A model generated the notes under the pieces. That model was given only the letters and a program-made list of their open reading frames with translations, made no database searches and was not told the origin of the DNA. Position numbers and translations under genes: made by a program. Below are positions 8,181 to 17,079 of a stretch of DNA of 21,183 bases, piece after piece; position 1 is the stretch's first letter, and the number at the start of each line of letters is the position of its first letter. Origin of the DNA: Selaginella moellendorffii (lineage: Eukaryota > Streptophyta > Lycopodiopsida > Selaginellales > Selaginellaceae). The stretch spans positions 1,390-22,572 of the forward strand of contig NW_003314325.1 in NCBI RefSeq assembly GCF_000143415.4, read 5' to 3'.

Positions 8181-8530
8181 AAACCCGAGAGGCTATTCGC
8201 AACGTATACGAATCGTGGCCAATAGGCGAGCAAGCTGGTGGACTCGAGGAGCTTTGAGCGACGTTGGAACACAATCGAGGCATATCCCGGAATGATCATC
8301 ATGGAGGCGCTTGAAATTTTTTGGAGCTCATGCCCGAGTGTAACGGACTAATTTTTCCGGTTTCTTAAGGTAAATTAGGGTACGTTCTTTGAATGCTGCG
8401 TGCTGCAGCACAACCAACAATTGGAAAAGTTGAGAAAGTTCTTTTTGCTATTCTCCTTGTATGGTGGAACCATGTGTAAGTTGTTGACTAGCAAAAGCCC
8501 CTCAAGGATCTAATCCATAAAATTTGTAAA
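8181..8530. other. Stretch without a recognised gene
   Basis: Only short frames are present, for example one running to TGA at 8293-8295. A perfect 12-bp palindrome GTGCTGCAGCAC lies at 8400-8411. It leads into the telo-box TTTAGGGTTT (8531-8540) in front of the third retropepsin copy. I see no family match. Confidence 0.45.
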
Positions 8531-8541
8531 TTTAGGGTTTG

Positions 8542-9212
8542 ATGGCAAAGGATGAGTTTAATATTACTATTAACAGTAACTCAAAGTTTATGAGTGAAGT
8601 TATGAGGACTTTGACTGTATTACCAATGATTCTTGATTATGATATAATTTTAGGTTCACCTTGGATACATAAACATTGCTTAGAGTTAGACTGCAATAGC
8701 ATAATAAATACTCTAACATTTGAGGACTACATATTGCCTCATGGGTGATTACAACTTATCTAAGACCAGAAAAATACAAGAGAATAAATCAACATATACA
8801 TACTGTGGGAAATCAATGATCAGAAAATCAGAATTGAAATAGATAATGGTTGTGCAAGTTCTGGAATACTTATCAGGAAACTCGGGGTTAAAGTAGTTCA
8901 CGATTCCAAGTATTTTGCAGAAAGGCTAACTCCATAAGTTCAAATGAAAGTTATGGAATTGGTATGTTATAACTAAACTTTTTAGAAAGAAGAAATTTTA
9001 TTGGTCTAGAAGATTATAGAGAAACCATATTTCTTGGGATTGACTGGCTTCATAATCACTCAGCAATAATTAACTACAGGAATCATATTGCTACTTTTAT
9101 ATCCAAAGAGTTGGATTGTTGGTATAGATTTCAATACCCATCTGGTATATATGAAGCAAGTAAAGATAGATTTGGCAAAGAGATGAGTAGTTTGTGTTGG
9201 TGCTCATTTTGA
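8542..9212 (+). pseudogene. Retropepsin-like gene, third copy, inverted and decayed
   Basis: The 5' flank (AAATTTAGGGTTTG) and start codon match the other two copies. The frame then skips about 35 codons, losing the lobe 1 DSG, and resumes at DEFNITINSNS. Recognisable blocks follow: DYDIILGSPWIHKHCLELDC; then, after a stop and frame changes, IRIEIDNGCASS (lobe 2 DNG), KYFAERLTP, TIFLGIDWLHNHSAIIN, and a final open run ending SLCWCSF at TGA 9210-9212. There is no PPR-derived tail. DNG in this diverged copy suggests that the second lobe already had DNG in their common ancestor. The orientation is opposite to copies A and B. Confidence 0.85.
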
Positions 9213-10049
9213 CCACAAATTTAATAAATACTTTTTTAGCACAGTCCATTTTGTTTGGTTTGTTTTGCATTACCAGATTATGGTCTTTTCATGCCTTTCC
9301 ATTGTTGGTAATTCTTTTGAAGAAATAGAACGTGGGAACGACTACATTAATTATGGGAAATTGACTACAAGTTATATATGTAATTTTCTTTAGTATATGT
9401 GAAAGTTAGCACAAAGGTGATTGTTTTGGTATGTACATAGTATAAGTCTGCCTCCTTGATCAAGTTATGATCAAGTTACGATGGAGCCAGAGATCACAAA
9501 TCAGAGGTAACACTTAAGTAGTTTAGTAATCTTCAAAATAATGGTGCATGCCATGTATAGACATGTATTTATTCCAAGTCATAAGTTTGTATTTTATACA
9601 TTTAGAAAAAAAGAAAACTATGTAGAAAATTTGGATAAATTTTTGTCATAAGAAATACTAAATGAAATATTATAGTTGTTCAAAGTTCTAATCTATGTTG
9701 GTGCTTAGTGTTAGACAATTTTAATAAATAATTTCAATCAAATATACCACGAATATCCAATAATATTTCAATCCAATGCTAAATAAAAAACTAATAAAAT
9801 AACAATAATGTAAATATAAATAAGATATACCTGGCGTTTAATTTGGGTTAATATAAATGAAACCATAATTGTTTCAAATTAAAAAAATGAATAATATTTT
9901 TTAATAGTGAGTATTCTTTATAACTATAATATTATTTTGAAAATATAAATAATCATTCTCTTTCTGTAAAACTTTATACATATGTATAAATATATATGTT
10001 ATATTTTTTAGTGAAAATTTTATTTGTAGTTTTCAATTTATCTAAATTT
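9213..10049. other. AT-rich stretch without genes
   Basis: Very AT-rich, with no frame of useful length on either strand. The composition changes abruptly from the GC-balanced genes around it. It forms the spacer between two oppositely oriented retropepsin copies. Nothing else is recognisable here. Confidence 0.6.
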
Positions 10050-10355
10050 TTGGTTTTCATAAGCAAACCTGTAGAAGGGTAGTGGATATATCTAAAATAT
10101 GCTTGGATATTTTAAGATATTTTCTAACAGTTGTTATTCAATTAAATTAATCTTGTAAACTTTCCTAAACACTTCTTAATATATTCTAGTTTATTCTACA
10201 GTCAAATGGTTGATATTAAATAAGATTAATCTTGTGTCTATAAATTATCAATATCTTTATAATTATAAAAGTTTATTTGATCAAATGGATTAATAAATAA
10301 AAATAATATTACTATTAAGAATTAAGTATTATTGCATGCAACGTGCACCAAATTA
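10050..10355. repeat. AT-rich tandem repeat, unit 1 (about 306 bp)
   Basis: Shares with the next unit, in order: AAACCT near 10065, ATATGCTTG, CTAACAGTTGTTATTCA, ATTAATCTTGT, TATTCTAGTTTATTCTAC, a second ATTAATCTTGT, GATCAA(A/T)TGGATTAAT and a GCAA-rich end. Landmarks are offset by about 306 bp. ATTAATCTTGT occurs at 10146 and 10225 and is part of a palindrome (AAGATTAATCTT) in the latter. No coding capacity. Confidence 0.75.
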
Positions 10356-10680
10356 TTTGTTTGCTTAACCAAACCTATAAGGGGATAGTGATTATACCTA
10401 GAATATGCTTGAATATTCTAGGATATTCTACCATCTAACAGTTGTTATTCATTTAGATTAATCTTGTATCTCTAATTTATAAATATTGTTTTAATTTATA
10501 TAAACACTAAACGCTTTCTAGGATATTCTAGTTTATTCTACTATCATATTCAATAAGATTAATCTTGTGTTTATACATTATCAACATGTTAAAAATTATA
10601 AACTTTAATTGATCAATTGGATTAATTTAGAGAAATAACACTACTATTAAACAAACTAAGCATTGAATGTAGCAATGTGT
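10356..10680. repeat. AT-rich tandem repeat, unit 2
   Basis: Diverged second unit of the same repeat, with AAACCT at 10371 and ATTAATCTTGT at 10457 and 10558. It ends within a few bases of the left edge of segmental copy B (10684), so the repeat may mark or have helped form the duplication breakpoint. Confidence 0.75.
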
Positions 10681-10749
10681 AGCAAAGTATTTCTACTTAT
10701 GATAATATTTATTCAAACAGAATCAAAATATAAAACAATTTATGTTATG

Positions 10750-10990
10750 ACACATGTCCAGAGAGGTATATGTCCATGAGAGAGGTCCCCTTGGTCCACA
10801 AAAGCCAGAGCTCAAGCATGCACGGCTTTGCCTTTAGAACTCAAAAACTCCAAGCTTAACAATGTATTGGTCAACAATCTGATCCTGTGCAGTAAGAATT
10901 GTGATGTGATTTGGAGAACCATTCTTGTCCATCCTAAAGAATTGCTCCAGAGCTTGCTTGCCTTTGCCATAACCAAGACTGAGGCCCTTT
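10750..10990 (-). repeat. Captured PPR gene fragment under the retropepsin tail (copy B)
   Basis: Same block as at 67-285, in its longer form. On the minus strand it includes the stretch for CAAGCTCTGGAGCAATTCTT, which matches the PPR codons for QALEIFF but is read here in another frame. A run of nine A (minus strand, 10988-10996) sits exactly at the junction with the retropepsin part. Confidence 0.8.
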
Positions 10991-11858
10991 TTTTTTGGTG
11001 GCACCAACATAAACTATCTGTCTCAGTAACAAATCTATCTTTACTGACTTCAAATACACCATTTGGATATTGAAGTCTATACCAGCAACCCAATTCACTA
11101 GATTTAAAAGTAACAATATGATTCCTGAAGTCAATTATTGCTGAGTGCTTCTTAAGCCAATTCATCCCCAAAAATATGGTATCTATATTCTCTTTTATAC
11201 CAATAAAATCTGTACTTTCTGAAAAGCTTCCCATTTTATACGTTAAATTCTCAATTCCATAACCATCTTTCATTTGCACATCTGCAGTTAATCTTTTTGT
11301 AAAATACTTGTAATCACGAATTGCTTTGAGCCCAAGTTTCTTGAGAAGTTGAAGTGTTATAGCTGACCAATCAGAACCATTATCAAATGCAATTGTGATG
11401 TGATGATCATTGATTCTCCCACTGTATTCTGCATAATGAAAAGTAGTACATATATGTTGATTTATTTTCTTGTATTTTCTGCACTTATATAATTGGTAGT
11501 GATCATCAAGGGTACCATCAATCTCCTTGAGGCAATATATAGAATTATTGACCTCAAAAGTTAAACTGTTTATAGTGCCACTGCAGTCTAACTCTAAGCA
11601 ATGTTGATGTATCCAAGGTGAACCCAAAATTATATCATGATCAAGAATCAATGGTTTTACAGTCAAACTTGTTCTAAATTCACAATCCTCCACCATAAAC
11701 TTGAAATCTTTAACTTCTGAATTACTGTCCACAGTAATATTGAATTCATCTACTAATTTCTGTGAGATAATATCACGGTCACAACCAGAATCCCAAAAAA
11801 CATTGATTTTCCTCTCCAACCCATGATCCCCAGATAGCCTTCCAAAAGTTTCTGCCAT
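10812..11858 (-). CDS. Double retropepsin-like aspartic protease with PPR-derived tail (copy B)
   Basis: Open frame of 348 residues from ATG 11858, with the same architecture as copy A: lobe 1 with FWDSG (Asp23) and DIILGSPWI, lobe 2 with IAFDNG (Asp159) and DTIFLGMNWL, then a PPR-derived tail. Before the tail I count seven amino acid differences from A (such as E158A next to the DNG, and I to F in the second closing motif) and two silent changes. That ratio gives no sign of purifying selection since the duplication. The tail keeps 21 bp missing from A and is therefore closer to the original capture. No other retroelement proteins flank it. Protease activity is unproven. Confidence 0.7.
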   Translation of the reverse strand: MAETFGRLSGDHGLERKINVFWDSGCDRDIISQKLVDEFNITVDSNSEVKDFKFMVEDCEFRTSLTVKPLILDHDIILGSPWIHQHCLELDCSGTINSLTFEVNNSIYCLKEIDGTLDDHYQLYKCRKYKKINQHICTTFHYAEYSGRINDHHITIAFDNGSDWSAITLQLLKKLGLKAIRDYKYFTKRLTADVQMKDGYGIENLTYKMGSFSESTDFIGIKENIDTIFLGMNWLKKHSAIIDFRNHIVTFKSSELGCWYRLQYPNGVFEVSKDRFVTETDSLCWCHQKKRASVLVMAKASKLWSNSLGWTRMVLQITSQFLLHRIRLLTNTLLSLEFLSSKGKAVHA

Positions 11859-11859
11859 C

Positions 11860-11900
11860 AAACCCTAAATTCCCAAAATCCTAGAGTGTGGGAATTTATA
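11860..11900 (-). promoter_or_regulatory. Core promoter candidate: TATA-like box and telo-box (copy B)
   Basis: TATAAATT on the minus strand (11893-11900) and AAACCCTAAA (11860-11869, plus-strand reading) against the ATG. The gap between them is shorter than in A by about 9 bp, so a TATA-driven transcript would start very close to the start codon. Confidence 0.35.
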
Positions 11901-12170
11901 AGCCGTCAACTCTTTCCCTTTTATTTGTTACGTGTTCAACCCTTTGAGCTCGAGAACATCCTCTTGTTAGCAACCAAGTGAACATCGATGTCCTTGTTGC
12001 GCCAAAAAGTAACCTCATCGCCGAGACCGAGTGTTTCCAGTGTCCGCAAACCTGGAGATCACAGGATCATTTCTTTTGCTGTCAATGTTTTTACCTCGTT
12101 CTTCCATTTTCCTAACTTCCACTGGCTACGTTGATCCAAAGCACACCATCATCCACGTTCAAGCGCTCTC
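11901..12170. other. Intergenic stretch with a short coding-like relic (copy B)
   Basis: No gene recognised. On the minus strand, about 11945-12045 reads open as a run containing LGDEVTFWRNKDIDVHLV, which looks protein-like but matches no family I can name. The matching part of copy A (about 1250-1310) is shorter and has stops in the same frame. Confidence 0.35.
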
Positions 12171-12686
12171 CTTCTTGTCGTGTAAGATGCAAATTCATGG
12201 ATTAAACAAAGTTTCTACAAGACAAGTCACGCAAATTATCCAGACAACATGGCATTTTAAACCTTTTGGACAGCCAGAATAAGGGAAGCTCATTCGACAC
12301 ACGAAAAGTATGCAAGCAAGCAAAACAGAAGAAAAACGAGAGGAAACACGAACTTTTGTGGCTCTACCAACATGAGTGACAAATCCATGGTAAGCTTGCG
12401 GAGCTGCTTGTTTAACAAGGCCACTGCTGGTTGGAAGGCATGCTGAGCGAGAAAATGATGAACATTGGGGGCCAATGGGACCAGAAACTTCCATGCTTTG
12501 CTGTAGGATTACGCAACGATTACATACCTTTAAACCGCTTCCCCTCTCCTTGCTTTATCCTTGTTCTTCGCTGTTCTTTGCTTGTGTTCTGCTCGTTTCT
12601 CTTGAGTCCCCATGCCTTCCTGTTAAAAAAAGCATTAAATCATTCCCACAACTGTTTCCCACGATGTTGTAAATCCGACTGACCTC
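12171..12686. repeat. Internal tandem repeat unit 1 (copy B only)
   Basis: Runs from CTTCTTGTCG to GACTGACCTC and repeats at 12687-13234. Shared blocks include GCAAATTCATGGATT, GGGAAGCTCATTCGACACACG, CCATGGTAAGCTTGCGGAGC and TTACATACCTTTAAACCGC. It is shorter than unit 2 through several indels. No coding function recognised. Confidence 0.85.
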
Positions 12687-13234
12687 CTTCCTGTCGCAAA
12701 TTCATGGATTGAACAAAGTTTGTACAAGCCAAGTGACGCAAATTTTACAAAAAACCAGACAACATGTCATTTTAAGCCTTTTGGACAGCCACTTCAAGAA
12801 CTCACTCGCAAGAAGGGAAGCTCATTCGACACACGAAAAGTATGCAAGCCAAGCAAGACAGAAGAAAAACGAGAGGAAACACGAGCGTTTGTGGCTCTAC
12901 CAACATGAGTGACATATCCATGGTAAGCTTGCGGAGCTGCTTGTTTAACAAGGCCACTGCTGGTTGGAAGGTCACAAAGGCATGTTGAGCGAGAAAATGA
13001 TGAACATCGGGGGCCAATGGGACCAGAAACTTCCATGCTTTGCTGTAGGATTAGGCAACGATTACATACCTTTAAACCGCTTCCCCTCTCCTTGCTTTAT
13101 CCTTGTTCTTCGCTGTTCTTCGCTTGTGTTCTGTTCCTTTCTCTTGAGTCCCCATGCCTTCCTGTTAAAAGAAGCATTAAATCGTTCCAACAACTGTTTC
13201 CTATGATGTTGGAGTTGTAAATCCGACTGACCTC
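12687..13234. repeat. Internal tandem repeat unit 2 (copy B)
   Basis: Second unit, nearly identical to 1431-1977 of copy A. Its right end overlaps the 3' end of the PPR pseudogene (which ends at 13062), so unit 1 also carries a piece of the PPR 3' region. Frames on both strands here look like chance frames. Confidence 0.85.
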
Positions 13235-15266
13235 GGGCATAGATGTTGGACGTGAGAGAGTACGCAGAGCCTGTTCCATCGTCGAGCTTGAGAACCGACT
13301 TGAAGGCCATCCTGCCAAGCTCCACATTTCTCCACTTGAGGCACGAACTTAAGAATGCCATCCACACCACCGCGTCCACCTTGCAAGGCCACGCTCTTTG
13401 AGCGCCTCGTTTTGAGCGAAAGAACTTCCCACCGATGCCTCTGTATCCAGTCCAGCACTGCAAGCTTGTACGTGAATCTGCTGCCCGAAGTCCAGTGCTG
13501 CAAGGCTCAGCGCAGGCTTTGAGAGCAGCAACGTACGTCCGGTTACAAGCTTTTCTCGTGCAGCAACCGAGTGTAGAACTCCAGAGCTCGCTCGGGTTCT
13601 CCAAACCGACTATATCCCAAGATCAAGGGGCCTTTGATGCTGTGAAGACTTCCGCCATGCTTTGACACTTGGTATACATATCCACCGAAAAGTAGTCATC
13701 CAGTTCGCAAATCCTTGCGACTTGCAAGTGGAGAGCTCTGCCTTTCTCCAGCTATTTCTTCACAAGCTTGCGGTCTTCATTCTCTGCTAGAGTCGCAACA
13801 GCCTTAAATGCAGCAGTAGCAGTGACATGATCTGCCTTAACACCTTCCTCTTGCATGCTTTCGAACGATTGTAAGACGAGCTTGTGCTGGCCGCCGCAAG
13901 CATACCCCAGGATTATCCCCGTCCAAGTCGCACCACCATATCTTGGAAAACCACCCAAGCATCCACCATGCCTCCACACTTGGCGTACATGTCAACGAGA
14001 GCATTATGAACCGAGAGGTCTTCTCCGTCCACAAAAGCGAGAGCTCGAGCATGCACGGCCTTGCCTCTCTGCAAAGCCCGAAGCTTAACGACGCCTCCGT
14101 CGACAATCTGGCCCTGTTCCTTCTCAGCCAAGGTGACACAGGCCTTTAGTGCAGCAAGAACTGTGACACGATCTGGAGCGCAACCATTCTCGTCCATGCT
14201 AAAGAATATCTCAAGAGCTTGCTCGCCTTTGCCGTTCTGAGCATAACCAAGAGTGAGGCAGTTCCAAGAAACCACGTCTGGACGTTCAATACTGTCGAAG
14301 AAACTGCGAGACTCCACCATGCTCCCACAGTTGGCATAGAACTCCACAAGTGTGTTGGTCACTACTGAATCTTCAAGACTTCCGTTTCTTCTTCACCATA
14401 AACAACTGATCGATCCATCGATGGGGGAACAAACATGCCACGAATGCGTGCCGGGGCATGGGCAAGTTCCTCGTCCGCAAGACGGCAACAAGCTTTCAGC
14501 GCTGCGATGAAAGTTAAAGCATCCGGTGGAGTGTCTCCACGACGCATTCGAGCATAGATATCGAGAGCTTCACCACCCTCGCCGCTGCTGGCATACCCGA
14601 GAATCATGCAGTTCCATGTCACCACACTACGATGGCTCATTCCTTCGAAAACTCGACGAGCCTCTGTCAAGCTCCCACATTTTGCGTAAAGATCAATCAA
14701 GGTGCTCGCGACGAAGAGATCCGAGTCTAAGCCAAGTTTTACTGCTTTCCTGTGAATCTCCCTGCTCCTCTCTAAGAATACCACCCGTTGACCATCCAAA
14801 GCCTGCCCGGAATCCTTCTCTATCAAGCTGGAACAAGCCTTGAGAGCACCAGGAACTGATACTCGATCCGGTTTGTACCCTTCGTCTCCCAGAGGAGCAA
14901 ACAACTGTAGAGCCATTTCACCATTTCCACTCTGTGCATATCATATCCCTGTACGATCGAATTCCAGGAGACAACATCGCGATGTGGCATGCTGTCAAAT
15001 GTTCCACGAGCATCTATCATGCTTCCGCATTTCGCGTACAGATCAAGCAGGATGTTGGCGACGATAATGTTTGAGAAGTCACCTGTCTCGGAAACATCCC
15101 TGTTAATTCTCCTGCCTAGTTGTAGATCTTTCATGCTTCTACATACCTTGAGAGCACCAACAACAATGCCAATGGCTGGTTTCAATCCCTGACGTTGCAT
15201 TCGTCTGTACACTTCATTTGAAAGACCCTGAGGTTTCTGCAGAAGTGGACCAACCTTCGCTTCCAT
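13062..15266 (-). pseudogene. PPR protein gene, PLS class with E motif, decayed (copy B)
   Basis: Copy B of the PPR gene. The frame opens at ATG 15266 (MEAKVGPLLQKPQG) and runs into NILLDLYAKCGSMIDAR. It then hits the same 5-bp tandem duplication as A (14937-14948), showing that the gene was already broken before the segment duplicated. A 58-bp deletion private to B (junction near 14364) splits the central frame into 14362-14916 and 13913-14362. The frame loss near 13940 and the TAG at 13752-13754 are shared with A. The E motif (VVWMAFLSSC to SNIYA) is in the frame that ends at 13062; E+ and DYW parts are absent. Reading in organelles or editing function is not expected. Confidence 0.88.
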
Positions 15267-15412
15267 CAAGGACAGACTATGGATTCTACGAAGGCCGTAG
15301 TAAGAAACGATAAAGCGAGCTCAAAATTTTCATACCTTGAGCCTGATCAGTTCACCGCTGCTAAACAACCTGCAACGTTTCAAGTTCCTTCAATGCAGCA
15401 AGATCGCTTGAC

Positions 15413-15503
15413 TTATCCCTCGACAAGCACCAGCTCTACGTCAATATCTCTGCAAGAAAATATATTAAAATCACCTGGATGCTAGAAACGAATAGCCAGA
15501 TAC
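15413..15503 (-). repeat. Duplicated exonuclease intron and exon, downstream relic (copy B)
   Basis: A second copy of the last intron (15450-15503, GTATCT to TTGCAG, 54 nt) and of the start of the last exon (15449 to TAA 15413-15415, RDIDVEL). It lies after the stop of the better-kept copy. In A the two copies have merged: upstream intron joined to downstream exon. Confidence 0.7.
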
Positions 15504-15509
15504 CTCTGT

Positions 15510-15869
15510 TTAGACACAATGCAGCATTTCAATTTCTTTCTCCAGCCACTGCAATGCAGCAAGATCGTTTGACTTATCCCTGGACAAGCACCACTCAACT
15601 GGTAGCTCTACGTTAATATCTCTGCAAGAAAAAGGAAATAAGAAAATCACCTGGATGCTAGAAAAGAATAGCCAGTTACCTGCGTAAGGACAAAACTTCC
15701 AAGTTTTTCTCAAGCAACACGGAATGCTCCTTGAGAGCATCTTGCATGTATGGCTTCACAACCGTCCGAATTGCCGCTGCACTTACTAGATTTTCTAGCG
15801 AGCCGTGCTTCCTCATAAGTTTCAGAGCTGTAAAACCAGGCACACCGGGAACACCATCAGCAGCATACC
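15510..15869 (-). pseudogene. Plant 5'-3' exonuclease, C-terminal part (copy B)
   Basis: Exon 15869-15680 encodes GYAADGVPGVPG, then TALKLMRKHGSLENL, AAAIRTV and VLLEKNLEVLSLR. A 58-nt intron (15679-15622, GTAACT to TTGCAG) follows, and exon 15621-15510 encodes RDINVELPVEWCLSRDKSND and stops at TAA 15510-15512. This matches the 3' end of plant organellar 5'-3' exonucleases related to the exonuclease domain of DNA polymerase I (Arabidopsis At3g52050 type). GVPGVPG is the DNA-binding helix-hairpin-helix signature; the residues GFGRK expected before TALKL are shortened here. The catalytic N-terminal two-thirds are absent. Upstream, an intron-like stretch (15870-15931) leads to a candidate exon, but the phases do not join without a stop, so I call it a fragment. 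Confidence 0.75.
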
Positions 15870-15931
15870 CTAGCACAAGCGCTCACACACTCGCGACTCC
15901 AAGCTCAAGCACAAACGAGAATGACTTACAG

Positions 15932-16084
15932 TGAAAACGAGATGCCATCCGACTTGCTCCCGCAGTAGCAAAGCGGCCATCCGATGGAGCTCGCCGTGGC
16001 GCCACCAGGAACTGGGGATTCCGAGCTCGCCCTGGCGCCATTCTGAGCGGGAGCGCGCTGTGCGATCCAAGACGCGGCCGCCAT
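15932..16084 (-). other. Candidate 5' exon of unknown gene (copy B only)
   Basis: From ATG 16084 an open frame starts MAAASWIAQRAPAQNG and runs to a good splice donor (ACT/GTAAGT at 15931). The composition (Ala, Ser, Arg, few acids) would suit a transit peptide. The next AG (15870-15871) precedes the exonuclease exon, but joining them gives a stop after a few codons. It may be a broken first exon or a chance ORF. Copy A has lost this whole block. Confidence 0.3.
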
Positions 16085-16392
16085 GGACAATTGTACCCTA
16101 AATATTTTTAAAAATTTCTGTCGATGCTACATTCTTCCCTCCCAGAATCGAAATCCAGCCACTGGTGCGGCAGAAATCCGAGCGCAAGCTCCATCCGCGG
16201 CGGCGTTGGCTTGGAAATCGCTCGATCGAGAGAGAACTCTCGCGGCTAAGCGCCCGGACCAGGCAGTGGGAGAATGTAGGATGAAAGTCAGCCGCCTTGG
16301 ATCAAATTCACAAAATGACAACAGATTGCCGCTCGATACATGGCCTCGCGCCCTTTCTTTCGACGATCTCACAGCACCACGAGCTCGCGGCC

Positions 16393-16700
16393 TCATCCTG
16401 CTCCTCTCTCTGCATCGTTCCCGCGCGTCTTCTTCTCTGAAACAGCAAGATTTCAGAGATCGAGAGAGAAAGAGAGAATCTTTGCCAAGATTTCGAGTGT
16501 GAGGGAGAGATTGAGAGTGAGGGAGAGATATTTCGGGAGAGATTGCACGAAATTTCACCTTGCGCAGCTTGAGCCTTGGCCCTTTCCTTGTCCTGGCGCT
16601 GCCGTTGGGATTCAGTGATCCCGCGACGTTCCTTCCTCGGCATTCTCCTCTTCCCCTTCTTCTCGTTGTCGGCTGCCCTCGTCGAGCTTTTGCCCGCCAT
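16393..16700 (-). CDS. Small basic protein microgene, two exons (copy B)
   Basis: Copy B of the gene at 4676-5004. Exon 1 (16700-16559) differs from A by one residue (GITES for GISES). The intron (16558-16437, 122 nt) keeps GTGAAA and TTTCAG, and exon 2 (16436-16393) reads EKKTRGNDAERGAG then TGA, giving 61 residues. Exon 2 and the intron carry small deletions, but splicing still gives the same frame and nearly the same end. If left unspliced, longer frames run through the intron; these look artificial because they are made of CT-repeat codons. Shares a divergent promoter with the coiled-coil gene. Family unknown. Confidence 0.5.
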
Positions 16701-17079
16701 CGCACTTCCTCCACACAAAAAACCCTCGCAACGAAGCAATGAAGAAGAAACGAATATTCATGTTTTTAAATTTATTCCCGCCCTCGCATACAAGATCCTA
16801 GCCGACCACGTGGCGAGCGAGCATGATGCCACAGTTCAAATGAATTACCATGCCAGCCGAGCATTACCATGGCGTTCTTTGTTTTTAATTTGACGGCGTA
16901 AGCTCTGGTGACTGCCCCGCATACACGATCGTCGCCGACCACGTGGCGAGGCCATGGTGGCCGTGGCAGCAGACCATTTCCAGGTTTAACGACTAACTGC
17001 TATAACATTGTCACGCGAACAGAGTGGCGGCAGCTCCGGCGGCGCAATGCTCTCGGGGTAGCGCGAGCATGATCCAGCC
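16701..17079. promoter_or_regulatory. Divergent promoter with two G-boxes (copy B)
   Basis: Counterpart of 5005-5374. G-boxes CACGTG at 16807-16812 and 16940-16945 lie in the same repeated GCCGACCACGTGGCGAG context. The spacing is 133 bp rather than 124 because of a small difference just after the first box. Both boxes remain perfect. Confidence 0.55.

Noticed and set aside
8400-8411. 12-bp palindrome as a terminator or operator
   Set aside because: Isolated, no loop or T-run, and such palindromes occur by chance in 21 kb.
10050-10680. The 306-bp repeats as long terminal repeats of a retrotransposon
   Set aside because: The units are directly adjacent with no internal coding region, and I see no primer-binding site or polypurine tract.
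15932-16084. True first exon of the exonuclease gene
   Set aside because: Joining at the visible donor and acceptor puts the exonuclease exon out of frame, and the catalytic part would still be missing.
16127-16714. 195-codon minus-strand frame over the microgene
   Set aside because: It reads exon 1 in another frame and passes through the CT-rich intron; copy A breaks it.
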